From positions 1 to 48,177 of the forward strand of contig CABSIM010000020.1 of assembly GCA_902477765.1 (NCBI GenBank): a stretch of DNA of 48,177 nt, given 5' to 3'. The notes under the pieces were generated by a model that saw only the letters and a list, made by a program, of their open reading frames with translations, did not search any database and had not been told where the DNA came from. Made by a program: the position numbers and the translations under genes. Shown here piece after piece: positions 1 to 6,266 of the stretch. Positions within the stretch are counted from its first letter, which is position 1. Each line of letters begins with the position of its first letter. Origin of the DNA: an uncultured Clostridiaceae bacterium. Lineage in GTDB: Bacteria; Bacillota; Clostridia; Lachnospirales; Lachnospiraceae.

Positions 1-585
1 GTGCGGGTTGACTGTGTGGCGGCAGCTCAGATTTACAACATGCTGATGGACTATAAGGGCGATGTCACGGTGAAGATCGATGGCATTGCAGCATCGGCGG
101 CAAGTGTGATTGCGATGGCAGGGACGAAGGTGCTCATGAGTCCTGTGAGCATGATGATGATCCACAATCCGGCGACTATTGCCTTTGGTGATACGGCGGA
201 GATGCAGAAGGCGATCAATATGCTGGCTGAAGTGAAGGAATCTATCATGAATGCCTATGAGATCAAGACCGGCATGAGCAGGACGAAGATCTCACATCTG
301 ATGGATGCGGAGACCTGGATGGACGCACATAAGGCGGTGGAACTGGGCTTCGCGGATGATGTGCTGCAGAGAGCGGGTGCATCGGAGGGCGAAGACCTGG
401 AAGCACCGGAGGTGTCGATGCTCTATTCCAGGGCGGCGGTGACCAATTCGCTGATGGATAAGATCGCGGCGAAGTGTCACATCAAGGCACCGGAGAGCGG
501 TGCGGCAACTGAACAGACAACGGATAACGGGCGTTCCTGTGATGAGATCAGGGAACGCCTGAATTTTATCAAGAGATTCATTTAA
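1..585 (+). CDS. Phage head maturation protease, ClpP-like (5' end cut off)
   Basis: This is the C-terminal part of a ClpP/S49-fold prohead protease, which cleaves scaffold and capsid N-termini during head assembly. The frame is open at base 1, so the GTG there is an internal codon and the true start lies outside the window. The motif GIAASAAS around residues 28-35 contains the likely nucleophile Ser32 (visible numbering), and the likely catalytic His is in MMIHNP (His55). AHKAVELGFADDV follows, as in other phage ClpP proteases. The capsid gene starts 14 bases after the stop, the normal order of HK97-type head modules. The family call is solid; the catalytic assignment comes from family knowledge. 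Confidence 0.9.
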   Translation: MRVDCVAAAQIYNMLMDYKGDVTVKIDGIAASAASVIAMAGTKVLMSPVSMMMIHNPATIAFGDTAEMQKAINMLAEVKESIMNAYEIKTGMSRTKISHLMDAETWMDAHKAVELGFADDVLQRAGASEGEDLEAPEVSMLYSRAAVTNSLMDKIAAKCHIKAPESGAATEQTTDNGRSCDEIRERLNFIKRFI

Positions 586-599
586 GGAGGAATCGAGCT

Positions 600-1784
600 A
601 TGACTATCAAAGATATGATCGAGAAGAGAGCAAAGGTGTGGGAGACCGCAAAGAACTTTGTGGATACCCACGAGAATGAGAACGGCGTTCTGTCTGCGGA
701 GGATAACGCAACTTACAGCCGTATGGAGCAGGAGATCGAGGATCTGACTGCGGCGATCGACCGTCAGCAGAGAGCCGAGGCCAGAGAGGCGGCACTTAAT
801 CAGCCGATCAACACTCCGCTTACCGGAAGACCGGCAAAGCAGGTGGAGGAAAAGACCGGGCGTGCTTCCAATGCGTACAAGGAAGACTTCGGAGCTCATC
901 TCCGCGGTAAAAGACTTGTCCACAACGTCCTTTCCGAGGGTGTGCAGGCAGACGGCGGCTATCTTGTTCCGGAAGAGTTTGAGCGTCAGATCGTGACCGG
1001 TCTGGATGAGGCAAATGTGGTGAGAGGCCTTGCGAAGGTCATCACTACCAGCGCTGAGAGAAAGATCCCGGTTGCGGCTACTCACTCTACTGCACAGTGG
1101 ACGGCAGAGAACGGTGCTTATACCGAGAGCGGTCCTACTTTCGACCAGAAGACCATTGATGCCTTCAAGCTGACTGACCTTGTGAAGGTTTCCATCGAGC
1201 TTCTGCAGGATTCCATGTTTGACCTGGAGTCTTACATTGCCGGTGAGTTCGCAAGGGCATTCGGTATTGCGGAGGAAGAGGCTTTCTGTGTCGGTACCGG
1301 AACCGGACAGCCTACCGGTATCTTTACCGCGAACGGCGGAACCGTAGGCGTGATTGCGGCAAGCGCAACGGCAATCACGGCGGATGAGCTGATCAACCTG
1401 ATCTATTCGCTTAAGAGTCCTTACCGCAGAAACGCGAAGTTCCTTATGAACGACGCAACGGTATCCATGATCCGTAAGCTGAAGGACAAGAACGATGCTT
1501 ATCTCTGGCAGCCTTCCCTTCAGGCAGGTGAGCCGGACAAGCTTCTGGGCTATGACCTTTATACTTCTCCTTATGTTCCTACGGCGAAGGCAGGAGCTCT
1601 GACTGTGGCATTCGGTGATTTCAAGAATTACTGGATCGCTGACAGATCCGGCAGAACGGTTCAGAGGCTCAATGAGCTCTACAGCACCAACGGCCAGGTC
1701 GGCTTTGTTGCGACGGAGCGTGTTGACGGCAAGGTGATCCTTCCGGAAGGTATCCAGCTCCTGAAGATGAAGACAAGCGCCTGA
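600..1784 (+). CDS. Phage major capsid protein, HK97 fold
   Basis: A 394-residue protein. The N-terminal ~80 residues are highly charged and look coiled-coil, like the HK97 delta domain that acts as built-in scaffold and is removed by the protease encoded just upstream. The mature part probably begins after about residue 100, where VQADGGYLVPEEFE opens the capsid core typical of this family. Later motifs such as FCVGTGTGQPTGIF and LMNDATVSMIRKLKD are also typical. A strong ribosome site (AAGGAGG) precedes the ATG. A hairpin followed by T residues lies just after the stop. High confidence. Confidence 0.95.
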   Translation: MTIKDMIEKRAKVWETAKNFVDTHENENGVLSAEDNATYSRMEQEIEDLTAAIDRQQRAEAREAALNQPINTPLTGRPAKQVEEKTGRASNAYKEDFGAHLRGKRLVHNVLSEGVQADGGYLVPEEFERQIVTGLDEANVVRGLAKVITTSAERKIPVAATHSTAQWTAENGAYTESGPTFDQKTIDAFKLTDLVKVSIELLQDSMFDLESYIAGEFARAFGIAEEEAFCVGTGTGQPTGIFTANGGTVGVIAASATAITADELINLIYSLKSPYRRNAKFLMNDATVSMIRKLKDKNDAYLWQPSLQAGEPDKLLGYDLYTSPYVPTAKAGALTVAFGDFKNYWIADRSGRTVQRLNELYSTNGQVGFVATERVDGKVILPEGIQLLKMKTSA

Positions 1785-1804
1785 TCGTAAGCAGATGTAA
1801 CTAT

Positions 1805-1837
1805 GAGGCGGTGGGAAGTTCCTGCCGCCTCTGTTTT
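1805..1837 (+). terminator. Hairpin with T-run after the capsid gene
   Basis: Arms GAGGCGG (1805-1811) and CCGCCTC (1825-1831) enclose an inner GGAA/TTCC pairing, followed by TGTTTT. It lies between the capsid stop and the next ribosome site. It is probably a partial terminator or 3' stabilising hairpin that lets capsid mRNA exceed downstream messages. Confidence 0.6.
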
Positions 1838-1851
1838 AAGGGGTGATTTCT

Positions 1852-2127
1852 ATGACTGTGACTGTGGAAGAGATGAAGAGTTATCTCCGGGTTGATTTCG
1901 AGGATGACGATGCTCTGATCGAAAACTTCATATCGGCGGCAAAGAAGCAGTGCATGGATATCCTGCGGACGGACGATGAGGCGGACCTGGATGCGGCTCA
2001 GAACGGAAAGATCGCTGTGATGTTTACGGTGGCTTATTTGTATGAGCACCGGGAAGAAGCTGACCATCACGCGATGGATCTGACGCTTCGGGCTCTGCTG
2101 TTCGGCAGCCGGAAGGAGGGATTCTAA
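1852..2127 (+). CDS. Phage head-tail connector protein (gp6-like)
   Basis: A 91-residue acidic protein beginning MTVTVEEMKSYLRVDFEDDD, the usual opening of the gp6-like/YqbG-type head-tail connector family, which forms a ring below the portal. ATG 1852 is chosen because AAGGGGTG at 1838-1845 is correctly spaced; the in-frame GTG at 1843 lies inside that ribosome site. The C-terminal half reads AVMFTVAYLYEHREEADHH, as in homologues. The stop codon shares a base with the next ATG, so translation is probably coupled. Confidence 0.85.
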   Translation: MTVTVEEMKSYLRVDFEDDDALIENFISAAKKQCMDILRTDDEADLDAAQNGKIAVMFTVAYLYEHREEADHHAMDLTLRALLFGSRKEGF

Positions 2128-2468
2128 TGGATGTGGCAGCTTTGAGATCTAAAGTGACATTCCAGAAGAATGAAACAGTGACCGATAAGTACGGCAATCA
2201 CAAGAATGCCTGGACGGATTACTATACTTGCTTTGCCACGATCGGCGGTGAAGGGCTGGCCAGTTCCAAGGAAGAGCAGGTTGCCGGGACTACGGTCGAG
2301 GATTTTTCCATGACCGTATCTGTCCGGTACTGCCGGAAGGCTGCTGCGATCGATTCCACGCATTTCCGGGTGATGTTTATGGGTGAGATCTACAACATCG
2401 TGAACATTGATCATATGAACTTCCGGAAGAAGTCATTGAAGTTCACCTGCAGGAAGGAGCGGCGCTGA
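2127..2468 (+). CDS. Phage head-tail adaptor (SPP1 gp16-like head closure protein)
   Basis: 113 residues. It matches the small beta-rich head-closure family: an N-terminal LRSKVTFQKNETVTDKYGN segment, a central beta-strand core, and the ending HFRVMFMGEIYNIVNIDHMNF. These proteins close the channel after DNA packaging and dock the tail. Gene position between connector and gp10-like protein supports this. Start and stop codons overlap the neighbours by one base on each side. Confidence 0.85.
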   Translation: MDVAALRSKVTFQKNETVTDKYGNHKNAWTDYYTCFATIGGEGLASSKEEQVAGTTVEDFSMTVSVRYCRKAAAIDSTHFRVMFMGEIYNIVNIDHMNFRKKSLKFTCRKERR

Positions 2469-2851
2469 TGGCACAGACGATAAAGATTGACCAGCTGGCG
2501 GATACCGTAATGAAGGGCATGGAGGAATACGCGAAACTTGCTGCGGAGGACCTGAAGAAGGATGTCCAGAAGGCGGGCAAGACCGTAAAGCAGCAGATCG
2601 AAAGCACGGCTCCAAAGAAGACGGGAAAGTATTCCAAGAGCTGGGCGGTGAAAAAGACCAGAGAAACGTCCGATTCCATCCAAATCGTGGTGCATTCCAA
2701 ACGGTACCAGCTGACACATCTTTTGGAGTTTGGCCATGCGAAACGCGGCGGTGGAAGGACAAGGGCTTTTCCTCATATCGCGCCGGCGGAGCAGGCAGGT
2801 ATCGAGCAGCTGACAAGGGATATCGAGCGTGACCTGCAGAAAGGCGGTTAG
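2468..2851 (+). CDS. HK97 gp10-like neck/tail-completion protein
   Basis: 127 residues, basic, with a helical N-terminal half followed by APKKTGKYSKSWAVKK, YQLTHLLEFGHAKRGGGRTRAFPHIAPAEQ. The sequence LLEFGHA...PHI-P is the recognisable signature of the HK97 gp10-like family, which sits at the head-tail interface and is needed for joining tails. It overlaps the upstream stop by one base (TGATG). Confidence 0.88.
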   Translation: MAQTIKIDQLADTVMKGMEEYAKLAAEDLKKDVQKAGKTVKQQIESTAPKKTGKYSKSWAVKKTRETSDSIQIVVHSKRYQLTHLLEFGHAKRGGGRTRAFPHIAPAEQAGIEQLTRDIERDLQKGG

Positions 2852-2853
2852 AA

Positions 2854-3030
2854 ATGGAGATATTGCTTTTGTTATTCGTGATCGCTCTTGGGATAGCGGT
2901 GATCGGCACTGCCATTTACCACGGTACCTGAAGAGGCGAGGATTGTCGTGGTTATCCGTATAACTGCCCGACCTGCCGTCATGCTGCAGAATGCATTATC
3001 GAGATCGGGAGGAAGAAGGATGACGCATGA
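2854..3030 (+). pseudogene. Small Cys-rich membrane protein interrupted by in-frame TGA
   Basis: From ATG 2854 the frame encodes 25 residues: MEI, then a single hydrophobic helix (LLLLFVIALGIAVIGTAIY), then HGT. It hits TGA at 2929-2931. The same frame then continues for 32 more residues with four cysteines spaced C-X6-C-X2-C-X5-C (codons 31, 38, 41, 47), ending at TGA 3028-3030. No start codon exists between the TGA and the Cys cluster. The natural reading is one ~58-residue membrane-anchored, zinc-finger-like protein broken by a single base change (from a Trp, Cys, Arg or Gly codon), or one made by UGA recoding. The next gene starts inside its end, at 3020. The ribosome site is weak. No function is known to me. 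Confidence 0.5.
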
Positions 3031-3337
3031 AGATGTAATGCAGATGCTGGCCGAAACGGAGATCCCTTTTGCATATGACCATTTCGCAGAGGGGGAAAGT
3101 CCTGATCCGCCGTTCATCTGCTTTTTATTTCCGGGTTCGGAGAACTTTGCTGCGGACAACGTGGTCTATATGGAGTTTTCCAACCTGAGCATTGAACTTT
3201 ATACCGATGAGAAGGATCCGGAACTGGAAGACAGGGTTGAGGCGGTGCTGAATGCCAATGAACTGTTCTGGAACAAATCGGAGGTATGGATTGAATCAGA
3301 AAAACTATACGAAGTGCTGTACCAGATGACGGTATAG
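3020..3337 (+). CDS. Phage tail completion/terminator-like protein
   Basis: 105 residues starting MTHEDVMQMLAETEIPFAYDHF. ATG 3020 is preferred over the GTG at 2948 because GGGAGG at 3007-3012 is well placed and the upstream stretch is out of frame with the Cys-rich ORF it would overlap. Position directly before the tail tube, the size, and the pattern of an N-terminal helix followed by strands and EKLYEVLYQM match the minor tail or tail-terminator proteins of Gram-positive siphoviruses. Such proteins cap the tail tube at the neck. The assignment is mainly positional. Confidence 0.65.
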   Translation: MTHEDVMQMLAETEIPFAYDHFAEGESPDPPFICFLFPGSENFAADNVVYMEFSNLSIELYTDEKDPELEDRVEAVLNANELFWNKSEVWIESEKLYEVLYQMTV

Positions 3338-3355
3338 CGGAAAGAGAGGTTAATT

Positions 3356-3952
3356 ATGCCGAGTACAAACAACAAGGTGAAGTTCGGCCTTAAGAACTGC
3401 CATTATGCGAAGGCGACACTTGATCCGGATACCAATGCCGTGACATTTGCTACGCCTGTTGCGATTCCCGGAGCTGTGAATCTGTCTCTGGATCCGGAAG
3501 GGGATACCGAGCCGTTCTATGCGGACGATATGGTTTATTACACCACGGTAGCGAATAACGGTTATTCGGGTGATCTGGAGATCGCGTTGATTCCGGACAG
3601 CTTCAGGAAAGACATCCTGAAGGAAACGGAAGACAGCAATGGTGTCCTGGTGGAAGATTCCACGGTGGAGCCGGAGCATTTCGCTCTGCTTTTCGAGTTC
3701 TCCGGAGACAAGAAAAAGATCAGGCACTGTATGTATTACTGCACTGCCGCAAGACCGACCATCGAAGGCAAGACCAATGAGGATTCCAAGGAAGTCCAGA
3801 CGGAATCGCTGGAGATCACGGCAACGCCGCTTCCGAGCGGTCTTGTGAAGGTGAAGACCGGAGCGAACACAACGGATGAGGTCTACAACGGCTGGTATTC
3901 TGCTGTTTATCAGTCTCCGACAACGGAACCGACTGAGCAGGGACAGGGTTAA
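3356..3952 (+). CDS. Phage major tail tube protein (phi13 family)
   Basis: 198 residues. It resembles the phi13-type major tail protein: KVKFGLKNCHYAKATLD near the start, then IPGAVNLSLDPEGDTEPFYADD, and SGDLEIALIPDSFRKDIL. These polymerise around the tape measure to form the tail tube. AGAGAGG precedes the ATG. A stable hairpin follows the stop codon, as after the capsid gene, consistent with high expression. The low-complexity end (SPTTEPTEQGQG) may be a flexible surface tail. Confidence 0.9.
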   Translation: MPSTNNKVKFGLKNCHYAKATLDPDTNAVTFATPVAIPGAVNLSLDPEGDTEPFYADDMVYYTTVANNGYSGDLEIALIPDSFRKDILKETEDSNGVLVEDSTVEPEHFALLFEFSGDKKKIRHCMYYCTAARPTIEGKTNEDSKEVQTESLEITATPLPSGLVKVKTGANTTDEVYNGWYSAVYQSPTTEPTEQGQG

Positions 3953-3959
3953 GACTATG

Positions 3960-3985
3960 GGGCAGGGCTTTGGCTCTGCCCTTAA
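3960..3985 (+). terminator. Hairpin after tail tube gene
   Basis: GGGCAGGGC (3960-3968) and GCTCTGCCC (3973-3981) form a 9-bp stem with one G-U pair and a TTTG loop. The T-run is weak (TTAAT), so it may be a leaky terminator or an mRNA-stabilising end rather than a full stop. Confidence 0.45.
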
Positions 3986-4006
3986 TCGTGATTGGAGGAT
4001 TTAATC

Positions 4007-4387
4007 ATGGCACTTACAAAGACAGTGAATATTGATGGCAAGGATGTGACCTTCAGGGCTTCCGCTGCCATTCCAAGAATATACAGGAACAAGTTCCACA
4101 GAGATATTTACAAGGATCTTCATGACCTGCAGAAGAGCATTGATGAAAACGATCCGGAAAACTCCGCATTGGATTCTTTTTCGCTTGAGCTGTTCGAGGA
4201 CATCAGCTACATCATGGCGAAGCATGCGGATCCGCAGGGCGTTCCGGATACTCCGGATGAATGGCTTGACCAGTTTGGGACATTCTCCATTTATCAGGTG
4301 CTGCCGGAGATCATTGAGCTTTGGGGGCTGAATGTGCAGACGCAGGTGGAGAGTAAAAAAAACTTCGAGCGACTGACCGGGAAATGA
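4007..4387 (+). CDS. Tail assembly chaperone, short form (gpG-like)
   Basis: 126 residues beginning MALTKTVNIDGKDVTFRASA. This opening, with RIYRNKFHRDIYKDL and the acidic middle DISYIMAKHADP, is typical of Gram-positive siphovirus tail assembly chaperones, which bind the tape measure before tube polymerisation. ATG 4007 is chosen over TTG 3992 because GGAGG at 3994-3998 overlaps the latter. Near its end the mRNA carries the heptamer A-AAA-AAC, and a second frame continues the protein (see next entries). Its stop overlaps an ATG of that second frame. Confidence 0.85.
   Translation: MALTKTVNIDGKDVTFRASAAIPRIYRNKFHRDIYKDLHDLQKSIDENDPENSALDSFSLELFEDISYIMAKHADPQGVPDTPDEWLDQFGTFSIYQVLPEIIELWGLNVQTQVESKKNFERLTGK
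4357..4363 (+). promoter_or_regulatory. -1 ribosomal frameshift site A AAA AAC
   Basis: In the zero frame the codons are AGT AAA AAA AAC, giving the slippery heptamer A-AAA-AAC. A one-base backward slip enters the frame of 4357-4554, which has a stop (TAA 4354-4356) just before the heptamer and is open after it. A 9-bp stem with one G-U pair, CCGCTCTTA/TAAGGGCGG (4393-4401/4406-4414), lies 29 bases downstream and might stimulate slipping. Gene G/GT frameshifting at this position is well established in tailed phages. Confidence 0.8.
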
Positions 4388-4554
4388 CAACGCCGCTCTT
4401 ACTCCTAAGGGCGGTGCAGCTTGGTGTGCAGATCGGGGAGATGGATCTTCTGACTATCGGAACCATCAACGATATGTATACGGAAATGCAGAATGATGAG
4501 AACCAGGGATCATACAGCACTCTGGCATCTCAGGATGATATGAATCGATTCTAG
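4357..4554 (+). CDS. Tail assembly chaperone frameshift extension (gpGT-like T part)
   Basis: After a -1 slip the reading continues AAA AAA CTT CGA and so on to TAG 4552-4554, adding about 65 residues that include TTPLLLLRAVQLGVQIGEMD and LLTIGTINDMYTEM. The last phrase is the common signature of the T part of siphovirus tail chaperones. An ATG at 4384 could start a 56-residue stand-alone form, but no ribosome site is visible there. The extended protein should be the minor form that recruits tail tube subunits to the tape measure. The accessory cassette begins immediately after its stop. Confidence 0.75.
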   Translation, partial: KKLRATDREMTTPLLLLRAVQLGVQIGEMDLLTIGTINDMYTEMQNDENQGSYSTLASQDDMNRF

Positions 4555-4572
4555 AAGGGATAATCGCACCTT

Positions 4573-4611
4573 GTTGTGACTATTGAAATTACAACGAAAA
4601 TGATTTAAGAT
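4573..4611 (+). promoter_or_regulatory. Promoter and operator of the Rrf2 gene
   Basis: A -35 box TTGAAA (4583-4588), a 17-base spacer and a -10 box TAAGAT (4606-4611) lie before the Rrf2 gene. A 23-bp inverted repeat GTTGT-N13-ACAAC (4573-4595) covers the -35 box. Two more copies of the repeat occur at the cupin promoter, so this is very likely the autoregulatory operator of the Rrf2 protein. Confidence 0.8.
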
Positions 4612-4632
4612 AGAGTCGATGGAGGTGTCAGA

Positions 4633-5067
4633 ATGCAGATTTCAAGCAGATTTACAATAGCGGTTCATGTGCTTATAGCAATTGAAACATTTAAGAATGA
4701 CCATAAAATCACCAGTGAATTTCTTGCGTCCAGCGCAAATGTAAATCCGACGGTAATCAGAAGACTCTTGCAGCAGCTGAAGAAGGCGGAGATTGTAACA
4801 GTGAAGCGGGGAAGCGGCGGTGCCGATATAGAGAAATCCTTGACGGAGATAACGCTTCTGGATGTTTACAATGCCGTGGAGCCTGTCGAAAATGGACAGT
4901 TGTTTCATTTCCATGAGAATCCGAATGAGTTATGCCCTGTGGGACGAAACATTCACAGGATCATGGATCACAGGCTTGAAGAAATACAGAATGCCATGGA
5001 AGATAAAATGCGGCGAATAACCATAGCTGATGTAATGGCGGATGCGAACAAGCTTATAGAATCTTAA
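4633..5067 (+). CDS. Rrf2-family transcriptional regulator (YwnA-like)
   Basis: 144 residues. The opening MQISSRFTIAVHVLIAIETF, the winged-helix segment TSEFLASSANVNPTVIRRLLQQLKKAEIVTVKRGSGGA, and the end LCPVGRNIHRIMDHRLEEIQNAMEDKM are typical of the Rrf2 family, close to the YwnA type. Only one cysteine is visible (in ELCPVG). It lacks the three-Cys set that binds Fe-S in IscR and NsrR, so it may sense thiol oxidation or a small ligand instead. GGAGGTG precedes the ATG. Its gene leads a cassette with a cupin and two radical SAM proteins, and its promoter and the cupin promoter share the same 23-bp repeat, so it most likely represses both. Confidence 0.88.
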   Translation: MQISSRFTIAVHVLIAIETFKNDHKITSEFLASSANVNPTVIRRLLQQLKKAEIVTVKRGSGGADIEKSLTEITLLDVYNAVEPVENGQLFHFHENPNELCPVGRNIHRIMDHRLEEIQNAMEDKMRRITIADVMADANKLIES

Positions 5068-5075
5068 AAAGTTTT

Positions 5076-5140
5076 GTTGTAACACTTGACATCACAACAT
5101 GGCGGTGGTACACTTCCGTTGTATCAATCAATATCACAAC
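5076..5140 (+). promoter_or_regulatory. Cupin promoter with two Rrf2-type operators
   Basis: The -35 box TTGACA (5086-5091), 17-base spacer and -10 box TACACT (5109-5114) form a good promoter. Two 23-bp inverted repeats GTTGT-N13-ACAAC lie at 5076-5098 (over the -35 box) and 5118-5140 (at the expected transcription start). Both match the repeat upstream of the Rrf2 gene in length and arms. This spacing would block polymerase when both are bound. Confidence 0.82.
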
Positions 5141-5157
5141 AAATGGAGGTATCAGAA

Positions 5158-5511
5158 ATGTCTAACTATAGTAAGGTAAGTGTTGCAAACGATCCGAGAA
5201 CTGAACTTCATGATCAGCTGGGACTTACAGGGGCTGAGATCAGCATCAACCATCTTCCGGCAGGTGCGAGTGTTCCTTTTGTTCATTATCATAAGACCAA
5301 TGAAGAGATTTACATCATTCTTTCCGGCAAGGGAAAAGCGGTAGTTGACGGTGAGGATATAGAGCTTTCTGCCGGTGATATCGTGCGTATTGCGCCGGAT
5401 GGGAAAAGACAGTTCTTCGCGGCAGATGATTCTGAGATCAGCTATGCCTGTATCCAGGTGAAGGCAGGTTCTCTTGAAGCGTATACCGCCGACGATGCAG
5501 TAATCGAGTAA
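5158..5511 (+). CDS. Small cupin-domain protein
   Basis: 117 residues starting MSNYSKVSVANDP. The start is set by GGAGG (5145-5149) and by the promoter upstream, which excludes longer readings. A single cupin fold is indicated by HYHKTNEEIYIILSGKG, where His43, His45 and Glu50 are the usual motif-1 metal ligands. In motif 2 (GDIVRIAPDGKRQF) the expected histidine is replaced by glutamine, so metal binding may be altered. Such small cupins are often sugar, quercetin or thiol-related enzymes or sensors. The substrate cannot be deduced here. A strong terminator follows, which suggests this gene is made at higher level than the radical SAM genes behind it. Confidence 0.85.
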   Translation: MSNYSKVSVANDPRTELHDQLGLTGAEISINHLPAGASVPFVHYHKTNEEIYIILSGKGKAVVDGEDIELSAGDIVRIAPDGKRQFFAADDSEISYACIQVKAGSLEAYTADDAVIE

Positions 5512-5524
5512 GTATGAGTTTTAA

Positions 5525-5565
5525 AGTTGTGGGCATTTCTGCAAGCAGATGTCCATAACTTTTTA
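5525..5565 (+). terminator. Terminator between cupin and radical SAM A genes
   Basis: A long hairpin with arms AGTTGTGGGCAT...TCTGC and GCAGATGTCCATAACT (5525-5560, loop AA) is followed by TTTTT. It resembles an intrinsic terminator. No separate promoter is seen for the radical SAM genes, so they probably depend on read-through or on the phage late promoter. Confidence 0.75.
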
Positions 5566-5576
5566 TGTGGAGAGCT

Positions 5577-6266
5577 ATGAGTGTTTGTATAAAAGACAAT
5601 ATCCAGAATATGAACCTTGTCATCGGCTGCACGGTAGGCTGCGATTATTGCTATGCACGGAATAATGTGAAGCGGTGGCATACGATACCGGATTTCAGTA
5701 AGCCTGAATTTTTTGAAGGCAAGCTTAAAATGATGGACAAGGCAAGACCGCAGAATTTCCTTCTGACCGGTATGAGTGATCTTGCGGGATGGAAAGAAGA
5801 ATGGCGAGAAGAGGTGTTTGAAAAGATCCGGAAAAATCCGCAGCATCAGTTTTTATTTCTGTCGAAAAGGCCTGATCTCCTGGATTTTGAAACGGATCTT
5901 GAAAACGCCTGGTTTGGGGTGACGGTTACCAGAAGATCAGAACTCTGGCGCATTGAAGCATTGAGGAATCATGTAAGGGCAAAGCATTATCATGTGACCT
6001 TTGAGCCGCTTTTTGATGATCCTGGAGAGGTCGATCTTTCTGGTATTGATTGGATCGTTGTAGGAACCATGACAGGCGCTCAGAGCAGAAAAATCCGTAC
6101 TGAGCCGGAATGGGCATGGTCGCTTACGGATCAGGCGCATCAAAGGAATATACCTGTTTTTATGAAGGAAGATCTTGAACCGATCATAGGCGATGAAAAT
6201 ATGGTGCAGGAATTTCCTGAAGCATTTGAGAAGGTATTGGAGGTACAGCGGGCATGGAAGAAGTGA
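5577..6266 (+). CDS. Radical SAM-like protein, DUF5131/Gp37-like ('mobile pair' protein A)
   Basis: 229 residues. The Fe-S motif is C-X3-C-X2-C in IGCTVGCDYCYARNN, near the N-terminus. The rest (LLTGMSDLAGWKEEW, QFLFLSKRP, WFGVTVTRRSE, HVTFEPLFDD, WIVVGTMTGAQSRK) resembles the phage Gp37/Gp68 (DUF5131) branch. ATG 5577 is chosen over 5565 because GGAGAG lies just before it and the longer start abuts the terminator. It overlaps the next gene by 13 bases, so the two are probably made together. I believe RefSeq calls this arrangement radical SAM mobile pair A and B; its reaction is not known to me. It may act on a nucleic acid or small metabolite. Confidence 0.8.
   Translation: MSVCIKDNIQNMNLVIGCTVGCDYCYARNNVKRWHTIPDFSKPEFFEGKLKMMDKARPQNFLLTGMSDLAGWKEEWREEVFEKIRKNPQHQFLFLSKRPDLLDFETDLENAWFGVTVTRRSELWRIEALRNHVRAKHYHVTFEPLFDDPGEVDLSGIDWIVVGTMTGAQSRKIRTEPEWAWSLTDQAHQRNIPVFMKEDLEPIIGDENMVQEFPEAFEKVLEVQRAWKK

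Noticed and set aside
1843..1851. GTG start for the connector protein
   Set aside because: It lies inside the ribosome site of ATG 1852.
2929..2967. Selenocysteine insertion element after the in-frame TGA
   Set aside because: The stem is short with two G-U pairs, and no selenocysteine genes are visible; a nonsense mutation is simpler.
2948..3019. GTG start for the tail completion protein
   Set aside because: The first 24 residues do not look like a protein start, ATG 3020 has a better ribosome site, and another frame there encodes the Cys-rich peptide.
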